This document shows positions 50,194 to 58,598 of a DNA stretch of 64,000 nucleotides, one piece after another (position 1 is the stretch's first letter; each line of letters starts with the position of its first letter). Source of the DNA: Fibrisoma montanum (GTDB taxonomy: Bacteria; Bacteroidota; Bacteroidia; Cytophagales; Spirosomataceae); NCBI RefSeq assembly GCF_003583365.1, contig NZ_QXED01000007.1, positions 248,001 through 312,000 on the forward strand, given 5' to 3'. A model generated the notes under the pieces. It worked only from the letters and a program-made list of their open reading frames with translations, was not told where the DNA came from and did no database searches. A program made the position numbers and the translations under genes.

Positions 50194-50790
50194 ATGAAAC
50201 GCTTTATTGCCCTTGCTTCCCTGGTCGCGGCCCTGGCCTTTACCGCTCCCACTAAAACGGTCAAACTCTTCAATGGCAAAGACCTGACCGGCTGGAAGAT
50301 CTACGGCACCGAAAAATGGTACGTCGACAACGGCGAACTTATCTGCGAAAGCGGCCCCGACAAGGGCTATGGCTATCTGGCTACCGAAAAGCCGTACAAA
50401 AACTTCGACCTGTCGCTGCAGTTCAAGCAGGAAGCCAACGGCAACAGCGGGGTGTTTTTCCGGTCGAGCATCGAAGGGACTAAAATCAGCGGCTGGCAGG
50501 TGGAGGTAGCCCCGCCTAACCACGACACCGGGGGCATCTACGAATCGTACGGCCGCGGCTGGCTTATTCAGATTCCCGATGAAAAAGAAACCATTCTGAA
50601 GCCCAGCGAGTGGAACACCCTGCGCATCCGGGTGGAAGGCGACCACGTGCAGACGTACCTGAACGGGCAGCAGATGGTGGATATGCGCGACGAAAAGATC
50701 GGCCAGGCGAACGGGTCGGTTGCCCTGCAGATACACGACGGGGGCGGCATCAAGGTCCGCTGGCGGAAACTGATGCTGAAGGAATTGTAG
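50194..50790 (+). CDS. DUF1080 family secreted protein (3-keto-disaccharide hydrolase type)
   Basis: This 198-residue protein has a signal peptide (MKRFIALASLVAALAFTAP) and the DUF1080 fold, a concanavalin-like sandwich. Motifs are KLFNGKDLTGWKIYG, NFDLSLQFKQEANGNSGVFF, WQVEVAPPNHDTGGIYE, EWNTLRIRVEGDHVQTYLNG and a closing IHDGGGIKVRWRKLMLK. Characterised members cleave 3-keto-glycosides made by exported sugar oxidoreductases, a role that fits the Gfo/Idh/MocA gene nearby. It is followed by a hairpin. Confidence 0.92.
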   Translation: MKRFIALASLVAALAFTAPTKTVKLFNGKDLTGWKIYGTEKWYVDNGELICESGPDKGYGYLATEKPYKNFDLSLQFKQEANGNSGVFFRSSIEGTKISGWQVEVAPPNHDTGGIYESYGRGWLIQIPDEKETILKPSEWNTLRIRVEGDHVQTYLNGQQMVDMRDEKIGQANGSVALQIHDGGGIKVRWRKLMLKEL

Positions 50791-50806
50791 CCTTCACGTC
50801 CGCATC

Positions 50807-50849
50807 CGAATGGCGTTGGTCTGGGGTTTCCTCCGGCCGGCGCCATTCG
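50807..50849 (+). terminator. Hairpin after the DUF1080 gene
   Basis: CGAATGGCG (50807-50815) pairs with CGCCATTCG (50841-50849), followed by TGTTTTAG. It lies 17 bases past the stop codon. The remaining gap to 51023 contains TTTTTGCCAATC at 50900-50911, also found before the DUF1080 gene. Confidence 0.6.
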
Positions 50850-51023
50850 TGTTTTAGGGCGTATAGTCAGCATGAGCTTACGGTACTCCGCCCATTAAAT
50901 TTTTGCCAATCCCCGCATCGGCTTCACTATTCCCGCCCCGAACGTGTTACGCTTGTGAGAACACGCTTTGTCGGCAGCGGCTCACAAAACCGATTCGACT
51001 CCCGACGCTGTTGTTGAATACGT

Positions 51024-51539
51024 ATGGAACAGACCACTTTACCGGAAGTCTGGCTGCGCGGTGCGCTTCCCGATATTCCGCCGTTGTTACAGCCGGTAGC
51101 TCATGCCCTGCTACAGGCCCGCGAGGAAGTGAACGCCCTCATGAACGACTTCCCCGACGTACTGATCTGGAACCGCCCGTCTGGTGTGGCCTCGGTGGGG
51201 TTTCACCTCCAGCACCTTACGGGTGTGCTCGACCGACTCTTTACCTACGCCCGTGGCAAGTCCCTGACCACCGATCAGCTGGCCCGGCTATCGGAAGAAG
51301 GTCACCCCACTGGCGATACCCTGACCGTTGACATACTCCTCAATCGATTTAACCGGCAGGTCGATACGGCGCTGAACCAGTTACGCACCACCAGCGAATC
51401 GACCCTGACCGAACCGCGGGGTGTCGGCCGGGCGCAGTTGCCTTCGACCGTGCTGGGGCTGCTGTTCCATGCCGCCGAGCATACGCAGCGGCACGTCGGT
51501 CAACTGCTGGTAACGGCGCGGATTTTACGGGGATATTAA
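51024..51539 (+). CDS. DinB family protein
   Basis: This 171-residue protein is a four-helix DinB-type bundle. Potential metal ligands are the histidines in VGFHLQHLTGVLDR and in LFHAAEHTQRHVGQL near the C-terminus. There is no signal peptide, so it is cytosolic. Family members include thiol-S-transferases and metal-dependent hydrolases, and many have no assigned reaction. It stands alone between DUF1080 and GNAT genes on the same strand. Another DinB-like protein at 59498 differs in having a signal peptide. Confidence 0.85.
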   Translation: MEQTTLPEVWLRGALPDIPPLLQPVAHALLQAREEVNALMNDFPDVLIWNRPSGVASVGFHLQHLTGVLDRLFTYARGKSLTTDQLARLSEEGHPTGDTLTVDILLNRFNRQVDTALNQLRTTSESTLTEPRGVGRAQLPSTVLGLLFHAAEHTQRHVGQLLVTARILRGY

Positions 51540-51592
51540 CCGTAGCCGGGGGAAGTCGCCCTGATTCGGTCCGGCTATGTGTGATATTACCG

Positions 51593-51600
51593 TATTTTTG
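51593..51600 (+). promoter_or_regulatory. Possible -7 promoter box TATTTTTG
   Basis: TATTTTTG matches the Bacteroidota housekeeping -7 pattern TAnnTTTG and lies 48 bases before the GNAT start. No convincing -33 TTTG is seen at the right distance, so support is weak. Confidence 0.3.
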
Positions 51601-51648
51601 GGCGGAGTTTCTGCCAGAAGCCAACTGCCCCGGTAATTCATCCTGGTT

Positions 51649-52212
51649 ATGACGATTCGTTTTGCAACCCCCGCCGACACGGCCGCTGTTCTGGACATCT
51701 ATGCGCCGTATATCACGCAGTCCGCCATTTCGTTTGAGTATGACGTACCATCCGTAGCTGAGTTCGCCGAGCGCATACGGCTTATTCAACAACAGTTTCC
51801 GTTTCTGGTCGCCGAGCACGACGGCCGCCTGCTCGGCTATGCCTACGGGTCGCGGCATGCCGAACGGATTGCGTATCAATGGTCGGTCAATACGTCGGTG
51901 TACGTGCATCCGGATGGGCAACGCCAGGGTATCGCCCGGAGGCTCTATACGACCCTGTTTGCGTACCTCCGTCGCCAGGGGTACTACACTGCCTTTGCCG
52001 GCATCACCTTGCCTAACCTCAAGAGCGAGTCCTTTCACCAGACGATGGGCTTTCAGCGTATTGGTACGTACGCCAACACGGGCTACAAGTTTGGCGAATG
52101 GCACAGTGTTGCCTGGCTCCAGTTAGTGCTGCAACCGTATTCATCATCCCCCGTCCCCCCAATTCCAATCACCCAGTTGATTGCATCAGGCATTGACCTA
52201 CCTACTGAGTGA
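51649..52212 (+). CDS. GNAT N-acetyltransferase (phosphinothricin acetyltransferase-like)
   Basis: This 187-residue protein has a GNAT domain with TIRFATPADTAAVLDIYAPY at the start, SAISFEYDVP, WSVNTSVYVHPDGQRQGIAR (acetyl-CoA loop, pattern QxxGxA-like) and the C-terminal LNLK-type NLKSESFHQTMGFQRIGTYA. It resembles the phosphinothricin/methionine-sulfoximine acetyltransferase group, which acetylates small amino compounds. About 20 extra residues rich in Pro and Ser end the protein. It finishes at a strong bidirectional terminator. Confidence 0.92.
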   Translation: MTIRFATPADTAAVLDIYAPYITQSAISFEYDVPSVAEFAERIRLIQQQFPFLVAEHDGRLLGYAYGSRHAERIAYQWSVNTSVYVHPDGQRQGIARRLYTTLFAYLRRQGYYTAFAGITLPNLKSESFHQTMGFQRIGTYANTGYKFGEWHSVAWLQLVLQPYSSSPVPPIPITQLIASGIDLPTE

Positions 52213-52216
52213 CCGG

Positions 52217-52272
52217 GTAAAAGCAAGCGTCCGGTTATGGTGTCATTCCATAAACCGGACGCTTGCTTTTAC
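52217..52272. terminator. Bidirectional terminator between GNAT and the 52290 gene
   Basis: GTAAAAGCAAGCGTCCGGTT followed by ATGG (52217-52240) pairs with 52248-52272 with one extra A, around a seven-base loop. AAAA and TTTT runs at the stem base serve both directions. It lies between two convergent genes and is a textbook shared terminator. Confidence 0.9.
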
Positions 52273-52289
52273 CTGCCGACTTCCCTCGG

Positions 52290-52790
52290 TTAGAACACAA
52301 TCTTCGGTCCCAGCGGTGGCCCCACCGGTCGGGGTGTTCCGATTACAAACTCCCGAACGAGCCGGTGCGGCCCGGCCTGTAGTCTAAGGGTATAGCGCCC
52401 TTCGGGCATATCTTCCATATTGAACAGTCGCCAGGCCCAGTCTGCCCCCAGCTTTTCGTGGTAAAGCGATTCGTGTTCGTGCGTTTCCAGCTTAATCAGC
52501 AGTTTGTGGCCGGTCCGGTTGCCGATCAGCAGCTTTAACCGCATCGGATTTTTATCCGGATACAGGCTGATGTGCAGGTTAGCTTCGTCGAGCAGCACGA
52601 GCGGCATGGCGGCCGTGGGCGCGTAGTCCGGGTTGGTGCGGGCGGGCAGTTCAGCGTTCACCGCCATGAGCCCCTCAGCATCCACCGTCTGGGCATACAA
52701 GGGTGCCATCGGTTTAGCCAGCAGCAGCCATCCCAGCATAAGCGACAGATAATGCAGACTCGTGGTAAAACGTGTAGGTAGTTGGTTCAT
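52290..52790 (-). CDS. Secreted beta-rich protein of unknown function
   Basis: This 166-residue protein has an N-terminal signal (LSLMLGWLLLAKPMAPLYA). The mature part has beta-strands (MRLKLLIGNRTGHKLLIKLE, YTLRLQAGPHRLVREFVIG), suggesting one Ig-like or T9SS-associated sandwich. It ends with a proline-rich tail. No family is recognised. It is divergent from the MocR gene and convergent with GNAT. The start is ATG at 52790; an unusual hydrophilic stretch precedes the hydrophobic core. Confidence 0.6.
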   Translation of the reverse strand: MNQLPTRFTTSLHYLSLMLGWLLLAKPMAPLYAQTVDAEGLMAVNAELPARTNPDYAPTAAMPLVLLDEANLHISLYPDKNPMRLKLLIGNRTGHKLLIKLETHEHESLYHEKLGADWAWRLFNMEDMPEGRYTLRLQAGPHRLVREFVIGTPRPVGPPLGPKIVF

Positions 52791-52963
52791 ACGTAGTGTT
52801 GTTAGTTAAGATTGATTGGTTGGACTGAAGTTGAAAATCAAGGCAATAGTAACGGAGCTGAACTGGGTTTCCGACCCGGTTTTTGCGGATTTCACCCACT
52901 ATGACCGGGCAAGCTCCCTCCCGATCACCACACAAAAGTAGCCCTGTATTGGCCACCTCAAAA

Positions 52964-52995
52964 GAGCCATTATCTGACAAATTAACAGGGCCATT
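52964..52995 (+). promoter_or_regulatory. Direct repeat GAGCCATT / GGGCCATT before the MocR gene
   Basis: GAGCCATT (52964-52971) and GGGCCATT (52988-52995) are spaced 24 bases start to start, about 50 bases upstream of the MocR start. MocR/PdxR proteins commonly bind direct repeats in their divergent promoters. This is a candidate operator for self-regulation and possibly for the divergent 52290 gene. Confidence 0.3.
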
Positions 52996-53042
52996 CTGCG
53001 GTAAATTGATTACCTTACAACCCGAAGCAGTCCTCGCTACCA

Positions 53043-54542
53043 ATGAGCAAAAGTACCCCGCAGATTGACCTTCCCGGCCCGCAGCTGAACCGCAACAGCC
53101 CTACCCCTCTGCACCAGCAGGTGTATTTGTTCATCCGCGAAGCCATCAGCGACGGACGGCTTAAAGCCAACTATCGGCTGCCGGCTACACGGGTGCTGGC
53201 CGTCGACTGGGGCATCTCGCGGAACGTAGTCCTGCTGGCGTTTGAGCAATTGATCCTGGAGGGTTACCTCTGCTCAAAAACCGGCGCCGGCACCCACGTA
53301 GCGGCCTGCCGTTCCGACGAGTTACCCGTCCGCCCAACTACGAAGCCCAGCCGGCCGCAACCCAAACAGGCCACCCTGACGACTCATAGCCTGCTCCGGC
53401 AAGCCGCGGACAACCTCATCTCGGGGTGCAGCGTAGACCGGGAGATCATCCGGCCGTTTCAGCTATCGGTTCCTTCGTTCCGGGATTTTCCGTTTTCGAT
53501 CTGGAGCAATCTTGCTACGCAGGTATACCGGGGTCTGCACATTCAGCATCTGGGTTACGACGATGCTGCCGGCTACCGTCCCCTGCGCGAAGCCATCGCC
53601 GAACACGTACAGATTAACCGGGCAGTGCGGTGTACGGCAGATCAGGTGGTAATCGTACAGGGCACCCAGCAGGCGCTGTACCTGGCCGGATCGCTGCTGC
53701 TGCAACCAGGTGATGCGTTCTGGATGGAAGACCCGGGCTACCAGGGCGCGGTGGCCTGTCTGCGGGCGGTGGGTGGCATACCCTGCCCGGTACCATCGGG
53801 TCCGGGCGGCTTTGATCTCGACTACGCCCGGGAGCACCACCCCCATGCCCGGGTCGTTTACCTGACGCCCTCGCATCAGTACCCACTAGGCGGAACGATG
53901 CCCTACCCTATCCGCAAACGGCTGCTCGACTGGGCGGCCCAGCACGAGGGGTGGATTATCGAGGATGACTACGACAGTGAACTTCGGTATTCGGGCCGGC
54001 CGTTGCCGTCGTTGCAGGGACTGGACCAGGCCGGGCGGGTGATATACGTCGGTACGTTCAGCAAAACGCTGTTCCCGGCCCTGCGGATTGGCTACGTCAT
54101 TCTGCCCGATGCGTCGACCGCCCGGCTGTTTACCCGCGCCAAAGCCCTGCTGGATCGGCAGAGTCCAGCGGTCGAACAGATGATTCTGGCGAAGTTCATT
54201 CAGGAAGGCCATTTTCTTCGCCACATCCGACGCATGCGGCAACTGTACAAAACCCGGCAAACCTGGCTGCTGGAAGCGTTACGGACCGTACCGGGTTTAT
54301 GCCACACGTCGGCACCCGATGCGGGCATGCACCTGATTGCCTGGCTTCCCGACCACCTCGACGACCGTACGGTATCCACCGAGCTGGCAGCCCGGGGCGT
54401 AACAGCACCACCGCTATCAACCTATACGCTTGTTCACCGGCAGCCGCCCGCACTATTGCTCGGCTACTCAGCCTTCACACAGGAACAGCTCGAAACGTCG
54501 GTCGCTACGTTGGCGTCCGTGCTTCAGCAGGCGGCAGGATAA
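53043..54542 (+). CDS. MocR/PdxR-like regulator (GntR HTH fused to aminotransferase fold)
   Basis: This 499-residue protein has an N-terminal GntR winged helix (about 15-85; LHQQVYLFIREAISDGRLKA, LPATRVLAVDWGISRNVVLL). A linker leads to a fold-type I aminotransferase domain (about 120-495; MEDPGYQGAVACLRAVGG, IIEDDYDSELRYSGRP). The PLP-binding Lys341 lies in VGTFSKTLFPALRIGY. Such proteins sense PLP or amino acids and regulate vitamin B6 or amino-acid genes. The regulated gene is unclear; the divergent neighbour is a secreted unknown. Confidence 0.94.
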   Translation: MSKSTPQIDLPGPQLNRNSPTPLHQQVYLFIREAISDGRLKANYRLPATRVLAVDWGISRNVVLLAFEQLILEGYLCSKTGAGTHVAACRSDELPVRPTTKPSRPQPKQATLTTHSLLRQAADNLISGCSVDREIIRPFQLSVPSFRDFPFSIWSNLATQVYRGLHIQHLGYDDAAGYRPLREAIAEHVQINRAVRCTADQVVIVQGTQQALYLAGSLLLQPGDAFWMEDPGYQGAVACLRAVGGIPCPVPSGPGGFDLDYAREHHPHARVVYLTPSHQYPLGGTMPYPIRKRLLDWAAQHEGWIIEDDYDSELRYSGRPLPSLQGLDQAGRVIYVGTFSKTLFPALRIGYVILPDASTARLFTRAKALLDRQSPAVEQMILAKFIQEGHFLRHIRRMRQLYKTRQTWLLEALRTVPGLCHTSAPDAGMHLIAWLPDHLDDRTVSTELAARGVTAPPLSTYTLVHRQPPALLLGYSAFTQEQLETSVATLASVLQQAAG

Positions 54543-54613
54543 CCATTCGGAAGCCGTTACAACCGAAAGTAGGCCATTGTAGTTACCCTCATCGAAGCTA
54601 ACGACGTATTCTG

Positions 54614-55339
54614 ATGAGCGTTCATATCGGCACTTCCGGCTGGAGCTACGACCACTGGCAGAGCGTTCTGTACCCCGCGCCAACGCCCGTTTCGAAGCGA
54701 CTGGATTATTATCTGCATCAATTCCAGACGGTCGAACTCAACTACAGTTACTACCGCTGGCCTAACTCAGCGGTCTTTGCCGGTTGGCAGGCCCGCTTGC
54801 CCGAAGGCTTTCTGATGTGCGCCAAAGCACCCCGGTGGCTGACCCACTACGGTAATCTGAGCAAGCCGGAGCGGTGGATCGAACGAATCAAGGATGGCTG
54901 GCACGCGCTGAGCGACAAGCGGGCCATTCTACTGGTGCAGTTGTCGCCCCGCTTTACGATCAATTACGACCGGCTGGCGTATTTTCTGCAACAGATGCCG
55001 CCCTGGATACGGACGTCGGTCGAATTCCGGCATCCAAGCTGGCACGACGACGCCATTTTTTCCCTGCTCGAACAGCACCAGGCAGCCTACTGCGTCATGA
55101 GCGGAGCCAATCTGCCCTGTGTGCTGCGGGCTACGGCTCCCTTTGTGTACGTCCGGATGCACGGCCCCGACACGCAGTATCTCTACGGCGGCTCCTATTC
55201 CGACAACGACCTGCGTTGGTGGGCCGACCGCATTCGGGAGTGGCAGGCCATTGGCAAAGAAGTGTACGTTTATTTCAACAACGACGGTGGCGGGAATGCC
55301 GTTCGGAACGCGCTTACGTTACGGTCGTTTGTGGCATGA
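54614..55339 (+). CDS. DUF72 (YecE-like) family protein
   Basis: This 241-residue protein has the DUF72 TIM-barrel features: VHIGTSGWSYDHWQSVLYP, LNYSYYRWPN, FLMCAKAPRWLTH, LVQLSPRF, SVEFRHPSWH, FVYVRMHGPDTQYLYGGSYS and VYVYFNNDGGGNAVRNA. The family's function is not established. Length is normal. It follows MocR by 71 bases on the same strand and ends at a small hairpin. Confidence 0.93.
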   Translation: MSVHIGTSGWSYDHWQSVLYPAPTPVSKRLDYYLHQFQTVELNYSYYRWPNSAVFAGWQARLPEGFLMCAKAPRWLTHYGNLSKPERWIERIKDGWHALSDKRAILLVQLSPRFTINYDRLAYFLQQMPPWIRTSVEFRHPSWHDDAIFSLLEQHQAAYCVMSGANLPCVLRATAPFVYVRMHGPDTQYLYGGSYSDNDLRWWADRIREWQAIGKEVYVYFNNDGGGNAVRNALTLRSFVA

Positions 55340-55346
55340 AAAAGCC

Positions 55347-55372
55347 GGAACGACGACGCAGGTTCTCGTTCC
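55347..55372. terminator. Small hairpin GGAACGA-N12-TCGTTCC
   Basis: Seven-base arms lie eight bases past the DUF72 stop codon, between convergent genes. A short A-run before it would serve as a T-tract for the minus strand. It is a likely bidirectional terminator. Confidence 0.6.
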
Positions 55373-55398
55373 CGCCACAATTACCCTTCAGCGATTAG

Positions 55399-55611
55399 TT
55401 AGTGAGCACCGCGTATGTCGCCCCGGTGGTGTTCACCATGGCGATACGGCACCCGTTCAGTGAACAAGCCGGCCCCGATTTCGAGCATACCGAAAATTAC
55501 GTGGGGCGGGTAGACCTGCTCGTCAAAATCAAAGATCCAGGGCGAACCAAGAATCAGCAGCCCGCTCAGGCAATCGAGAACACCGTGTGTCCGGGTTGAA
55601 ATGAATCTCAA
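55399..55611 (-). CDS. Truncated SPW-repeat membrane protein
   Basis: The preferred start is a TTG at 55611 (LRFISTRTHGVLDCLSG), giving 70 residues and a seven-base gap after the GH43-like stop; an ATG at 55692 would overlap that gene. The start and LSGLLILGSPWIFDF match the first half of SPW-repeat proteins, which normally have two such halves and four helices. Here the sequence ends in a charged tail (TERVPYRHGEHHRGDIRG) after the first half, suggesting a frameshift or truncation. It may be non-functional. Confidence 0.55.
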   Translation of the reverse strand: MRFISTRTHGVLDCLSGLLILGSPWIFDFDEQVYPPHVIFGMLEIGAGLFTERVPYRHGEHHRGDIRGAH

Positions 55612-55618
55612 TGTTGCC

Positions 55619-57061
55619 TTAGTGCGTTTTAAAATTCCACTTGGAATTATCGCTGTCAAAATCAAACTCTGCCAGGGTTGGTGTGCTGTCACCGGACGAT
55701 ACCAGGACTAATTTCTTTCCGGAGCGCGGTATGATTCTGGGCATTATCCGGTAGGTGCCATCCGTCAGTTGATCGATGCGCCATAGCTGTTCGGGTGCGC
55801 CGGTAAATGCCGGTACGGTTATGACTTCGGCATCGGCCGTTGCTGCTAAGGCCCGCTCGGTTCCGGCCAGGACAATTTTATAATAGGGACCACCTAAATA
55901 CCCGGTGGTATCCGGCGCATCGGTAATGGTCCATTGCTGATGAGGACGGGACATGTAGTCGCCTATTCTCACATTAATAGGCCCGGTTGGCCAGTTTTTT
56001 ATGACATCAGCCAGTTGTTGAGCCGGAACGGGTTTTATGGGTTCATTGTCGGGCTGGTTAAATCGCCGTGGTGCAACGGCCATTCTGGTAAAATCAACGG
56101 CCAGCTCTAAGCCATATCCTCTTCTGACGGATTCAATTTCGTAGGTGCCTTCTTTAAACTTTTCTCCGGCCACGGGCCAGCCATCTTTCCAGACCACCGG
56201 CAGGATGCCCAGTACGCTACGGCCACCCTGCTCTAAATCGGCTTCGTAATGGAGAGACATTTTTTCAACGCCCTTCTCCAGAATGATGTGCCCAAAATGC
56301 CCGGGGCCTATCAACCCTCCACGGGTAGCCACCACCAGTTTACCGCCCCCTTCCAGCATGCTTCTGCCTACGTTATCGAGGTACGGGCCGGTTATTTTTC
56401 TGGATCGACCCACCACCACATTGTAGGTAGAATTAGCACCATCGCAACAACTACCATGCGTGGCCAGCAGGTAATACCATCCGTCGCGATAGACTAGCGT
56501 GCTGGCCTCGCAAACGATAGCCACATCCACGGGTTTATTGCCGGCCTTGAGTTTTCCGGTTTTAGGGTCTAATTCAATCAGGCGAGTGTAGCCAAAATAG
56601 GTGCCGTAGGTTAACCAAAGGCGACCGGTAGTGGGATCCAACATAAGACCGGGATCGATGGCGTCGTTCTCTTCATAACCGTCTGACGTTGCCACCACAA
56701 TCGGCTCAGAATATTTAAAATCCGGGGACTTTGGGTCCAGGGTCTTGTTCCACATGGTAAGAATGGCTCCCTTATGGTTGGGTGAACCACCGGTTGCGCC
56801 ATAGACGACCAGGTACCGATCCCCAATCTTAAGGACATCCGGAGCCGCGCCACCACCCGGTCTTACCCCGCCCCCATGCCACGTCCAGCCGTCGTTGGAG
56901 ATTAACCCGCCACCGCCGGTGCCGAATGTGTAGTATTTGCCGTCGCACTCAGCGACGGTTGAGGGATCATGGATGAATGGTCTGCCGACCTGGGCTAGTA
57001 CGGTCTGTGTTATCAGTAAAGCGAATACTGTTATCAGGCCAGTTACTTTCATTCGTTTCAT
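55619..57061 (-). CDS. GH43-like arabinanase-type hydrolase with C-terminal beta-domain
   Basis: This 480-residue secreted protein has a signal peptide (LITVFALLITQTVLAQ) and a five-bladed GH43 propeller. The base is Asp32 in FIHDPSTVAE, the pKa modulator Asp136 in AIDPGLMLDP and the acid Glu185 in VCEASTLVYR. SCCDGANSTYNVVVGRS also fits arabinan endo-hydrolases. The C-terminal part (about 330-480) is beta-rich with RICIN-like patterns (QQWTITDAP, QLWRIDQL). It should cut alpha-1,5-arabinan or related side chains. It is preceded by a secreted gene at 57203 on the same strand. Confidence 0.9.
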   Translation of the reverse strand: MKRMKVTGLITVFALLITQTVLAQVGRPFIHDPSTVAECDGKYYTFGTGGGGLISNDGWTWHGGGVRPGGGAAPDVLKIGDRYLVVYGATGGSPNHKGAILTMWNKTLDPKSPDFKYSEPIVVATSDGYEENDAIDPGLMLDPTTGRLWLTYGTYFGYTRLIELDPKTGKLKAGNKPVDVAIVCEASTLVYRDGWYYLLATHGSCCDGANSTYNVVVGRSRKITGPYLDNVGRSMLEGGGKLVVATRGGLIGPGHFGHIILEKGVEKMSLHYEADLEQGGRSVLGILPVVWKDGWPVAGEKFKEGTYEIESVRRGYGLELAVDFTRMAVAPRRFNQPDNEPIKPVPAQQLADVIKNWPTGPINVRIGDYMSRPHQQWTITDAPDTTGYLGGPYYKIVLAGTERALAATADAEVITVPAFTGAPEQLWRIDQLTDGTYRIMPRIIPRSGKKLVLVSSGDSTPTLAEFDFDSDNSKWNFKTH

Positions 57062-57084
57062 GTAGTATGGCGTTTTAACTAACC

Positions 57085-57152
57085 TAAACAGGCCAGGAAC
57101 CTGTTTAAACTATATCTCATTGGCTTTTTTGTCGTTCCTCGGGATGACAAAA
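57085..57152. repeat. Hairpin TAAACAGG/CCTGTTTA and TTTGTC...GACAAA sequence
   Basis: TAAACAGG (57085-57092) pairs with CCTGTTTA (57100-57107). Next to it, TTTGTC and GACAAA (57128-57152) bracket CCTCGGG and resemble the element at 19378-19409. Both lie in the 141-base gap between the 57203 and GH43-like genes. They could terminate the former or belong to a dispersed intergenic repeat. Confidence 0.4.
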
Positions 57153-57202
57153 CGTACTTAGTATTGCTGGATTACGGAAAGTTTAACCAGACTACCCTTC
57201 TT

Positions 57203-57955
57203 TTATTCAGTGCTAATACTGAGATTTTTTACGGGCGCTCCTTTTTCATCTAAAAACCGAACGCAGAAATTAGCCATACCCGGTCCGTTGATGACGGCCC
57301 CCCGGATGATGTTTCGCCCCTTCTTAAGCGTCAAACGGGCCGAGGTGCCATTATCGGCAATCATATCCCGGTCACCGGACAGCAGCAAGGCTTCCTGCCC
57401 ATTCAACCACCACATGCTGCCGGAATTGCAACCGGCGGCCAGCCTGACGTTTTTGATTTCTTCCGGGGAATCGATGACCGTGACCAGCCAGACCAGTATG
57501 CCGTATTTTGGTTTGTTGATGGCGTAGGTAAAATGATACAGATTAACGTTGAATGCCTTGCTGTCCAGCGCATACCACTTCAGTTGCTGATTGCCTACGT
57601 TTACCGTTTCGCCATTTTTGGGAACGGTGGTGTAATCAGGGGAAAAATTATCGGTTGAAAACGTTGTTTTGAGGTAGTTGTCCGTGAATATATTGTTGCG
57701 AACAATATCTTTCTTGACCGGCTCCAGCACAAGCCAACGTTGAATAAACCCCTTGGCATCCGGTGCTTTTTTAGCGGCCGTGGCCATCGTGAAGTGTCTG
57801 GACAGGGTATGGGTCGTATCGCCTTTAATAGGTATGGGGGGAAGCGGTATTCTTTGCCCCGGGCCCTGGGCAAAAGCGGTAAGGCCACCTGAAAGTAAAG
57901 CTGATAAAATTACAAACGAAGCAACTGGCCACACGTCTTTATATTTTCTGCTCAT
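57203..57955 (-). CDS. Secreted protein with a carbohydrate-binding-like sandwich
   Basis: This 250-residue protein has a signal peptide (FVILSALLSGGLTAFAQ). After a short linker, a beta-rich region (about 60-250) has WLVLEPVKKDIVRNNIF, LYHFTYAINKPKYGILVWLV, VRLAAGCNSGSMWWLNGQEA and LTLKKGRNIIRGAVINGPG. This pattern is seen in galactose-binding-like sandwiches accompanying plant-polysaccharide esterases and rhamnosidases in Bacteroidota. No catalytic residues are evident. It lies directly upstream of the GH43-like gene, so it may assist that enzyme. Confidence 0.65.
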   Translation of the reverse strand: MSRKYKDVWPVASFVILSALLSGGLTAFAQGPGQRIPLPPIPIKGDTTHTLSRHFTMATAAKKAPDAKGFIQRWLVLEPVKKDIVRNNIFTDNYLKTTFSTDNFSPDYTTVPKNGETVNVGNQQLKWYALDSKAFNVNLYHFTYAINKPKYGILVWLVTVIDSPEEIKNVRLAAGCNSGSMWWLNGQEALLLSGDRDMIADNGTSARLTLKKGRNIIRGAVINGPGMANFCVRFLDEKGAPVKNLSISTE

Positions 57956-58598
57956 CGCTGGTTCCTTTAGGAATGGGTATTGTTTTCAATTCATGCGTAA
58001 TGTATAGAAACTTACTCAACGAAACAGGGGTGGACTAATCAGGTTAAAGCGTAAAAAAAAGCGACTGACAAGTAGTCCGACCAGCGGGTCGAGTACCACC
58101 AGTATTGAAACCAATTGAAGCGCAGCGACGGGTAAGCCGTTATAAGTGGTACGCTTTACGCTCCAACGTTTACAGACTACCTTTGCTACGGTCCCTGGCG
58201 AGTGATCCAGACATTTCCAGCAGCCGCTCTTTAGACCAAAAGGCTATTATCGCTTTTTTGGAAGTTATGCACAAAAAAGCAGCTTTCTGACCTCAATGTA
58301 AACGGCTTCGCATTACGTTCAAACAAAGCGTCACGAAGCGGTGGTAATCTGATAAGCAGTTTACAATAAAAACGGATACTGACGACATCAGGCAACAGGC
58401 GGGGCGTTCTCAGCAATACCTTCAAAACTTTTCGAGTCAGTGGGCCAGTGAATGGCTTGACGAAGATTGAGCAGAAGCTAGAAGGTGCCAGGCTCAATTT
58501 CTCTTCCACCAGCAACCGGTGAATAAAAAATAAATGATCGGTAATGGACTAACTGATTAACATTGAGCGAATCAGTAGCGAAACGGCTTACCCTTCTC
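57956..58598. other. Gene-poor divergent region
   Basis: This 643-base gap separates the 57203 and AraC genes. Two frames of 61 codons (58105-58290, plus) and 94 codons (58231-58515, minus) overlap in opposite orientation, and neither looks like a known protein. The region is moderately AT-rich near both start codons. Nothing further is recognised. Confidence 0.4.
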
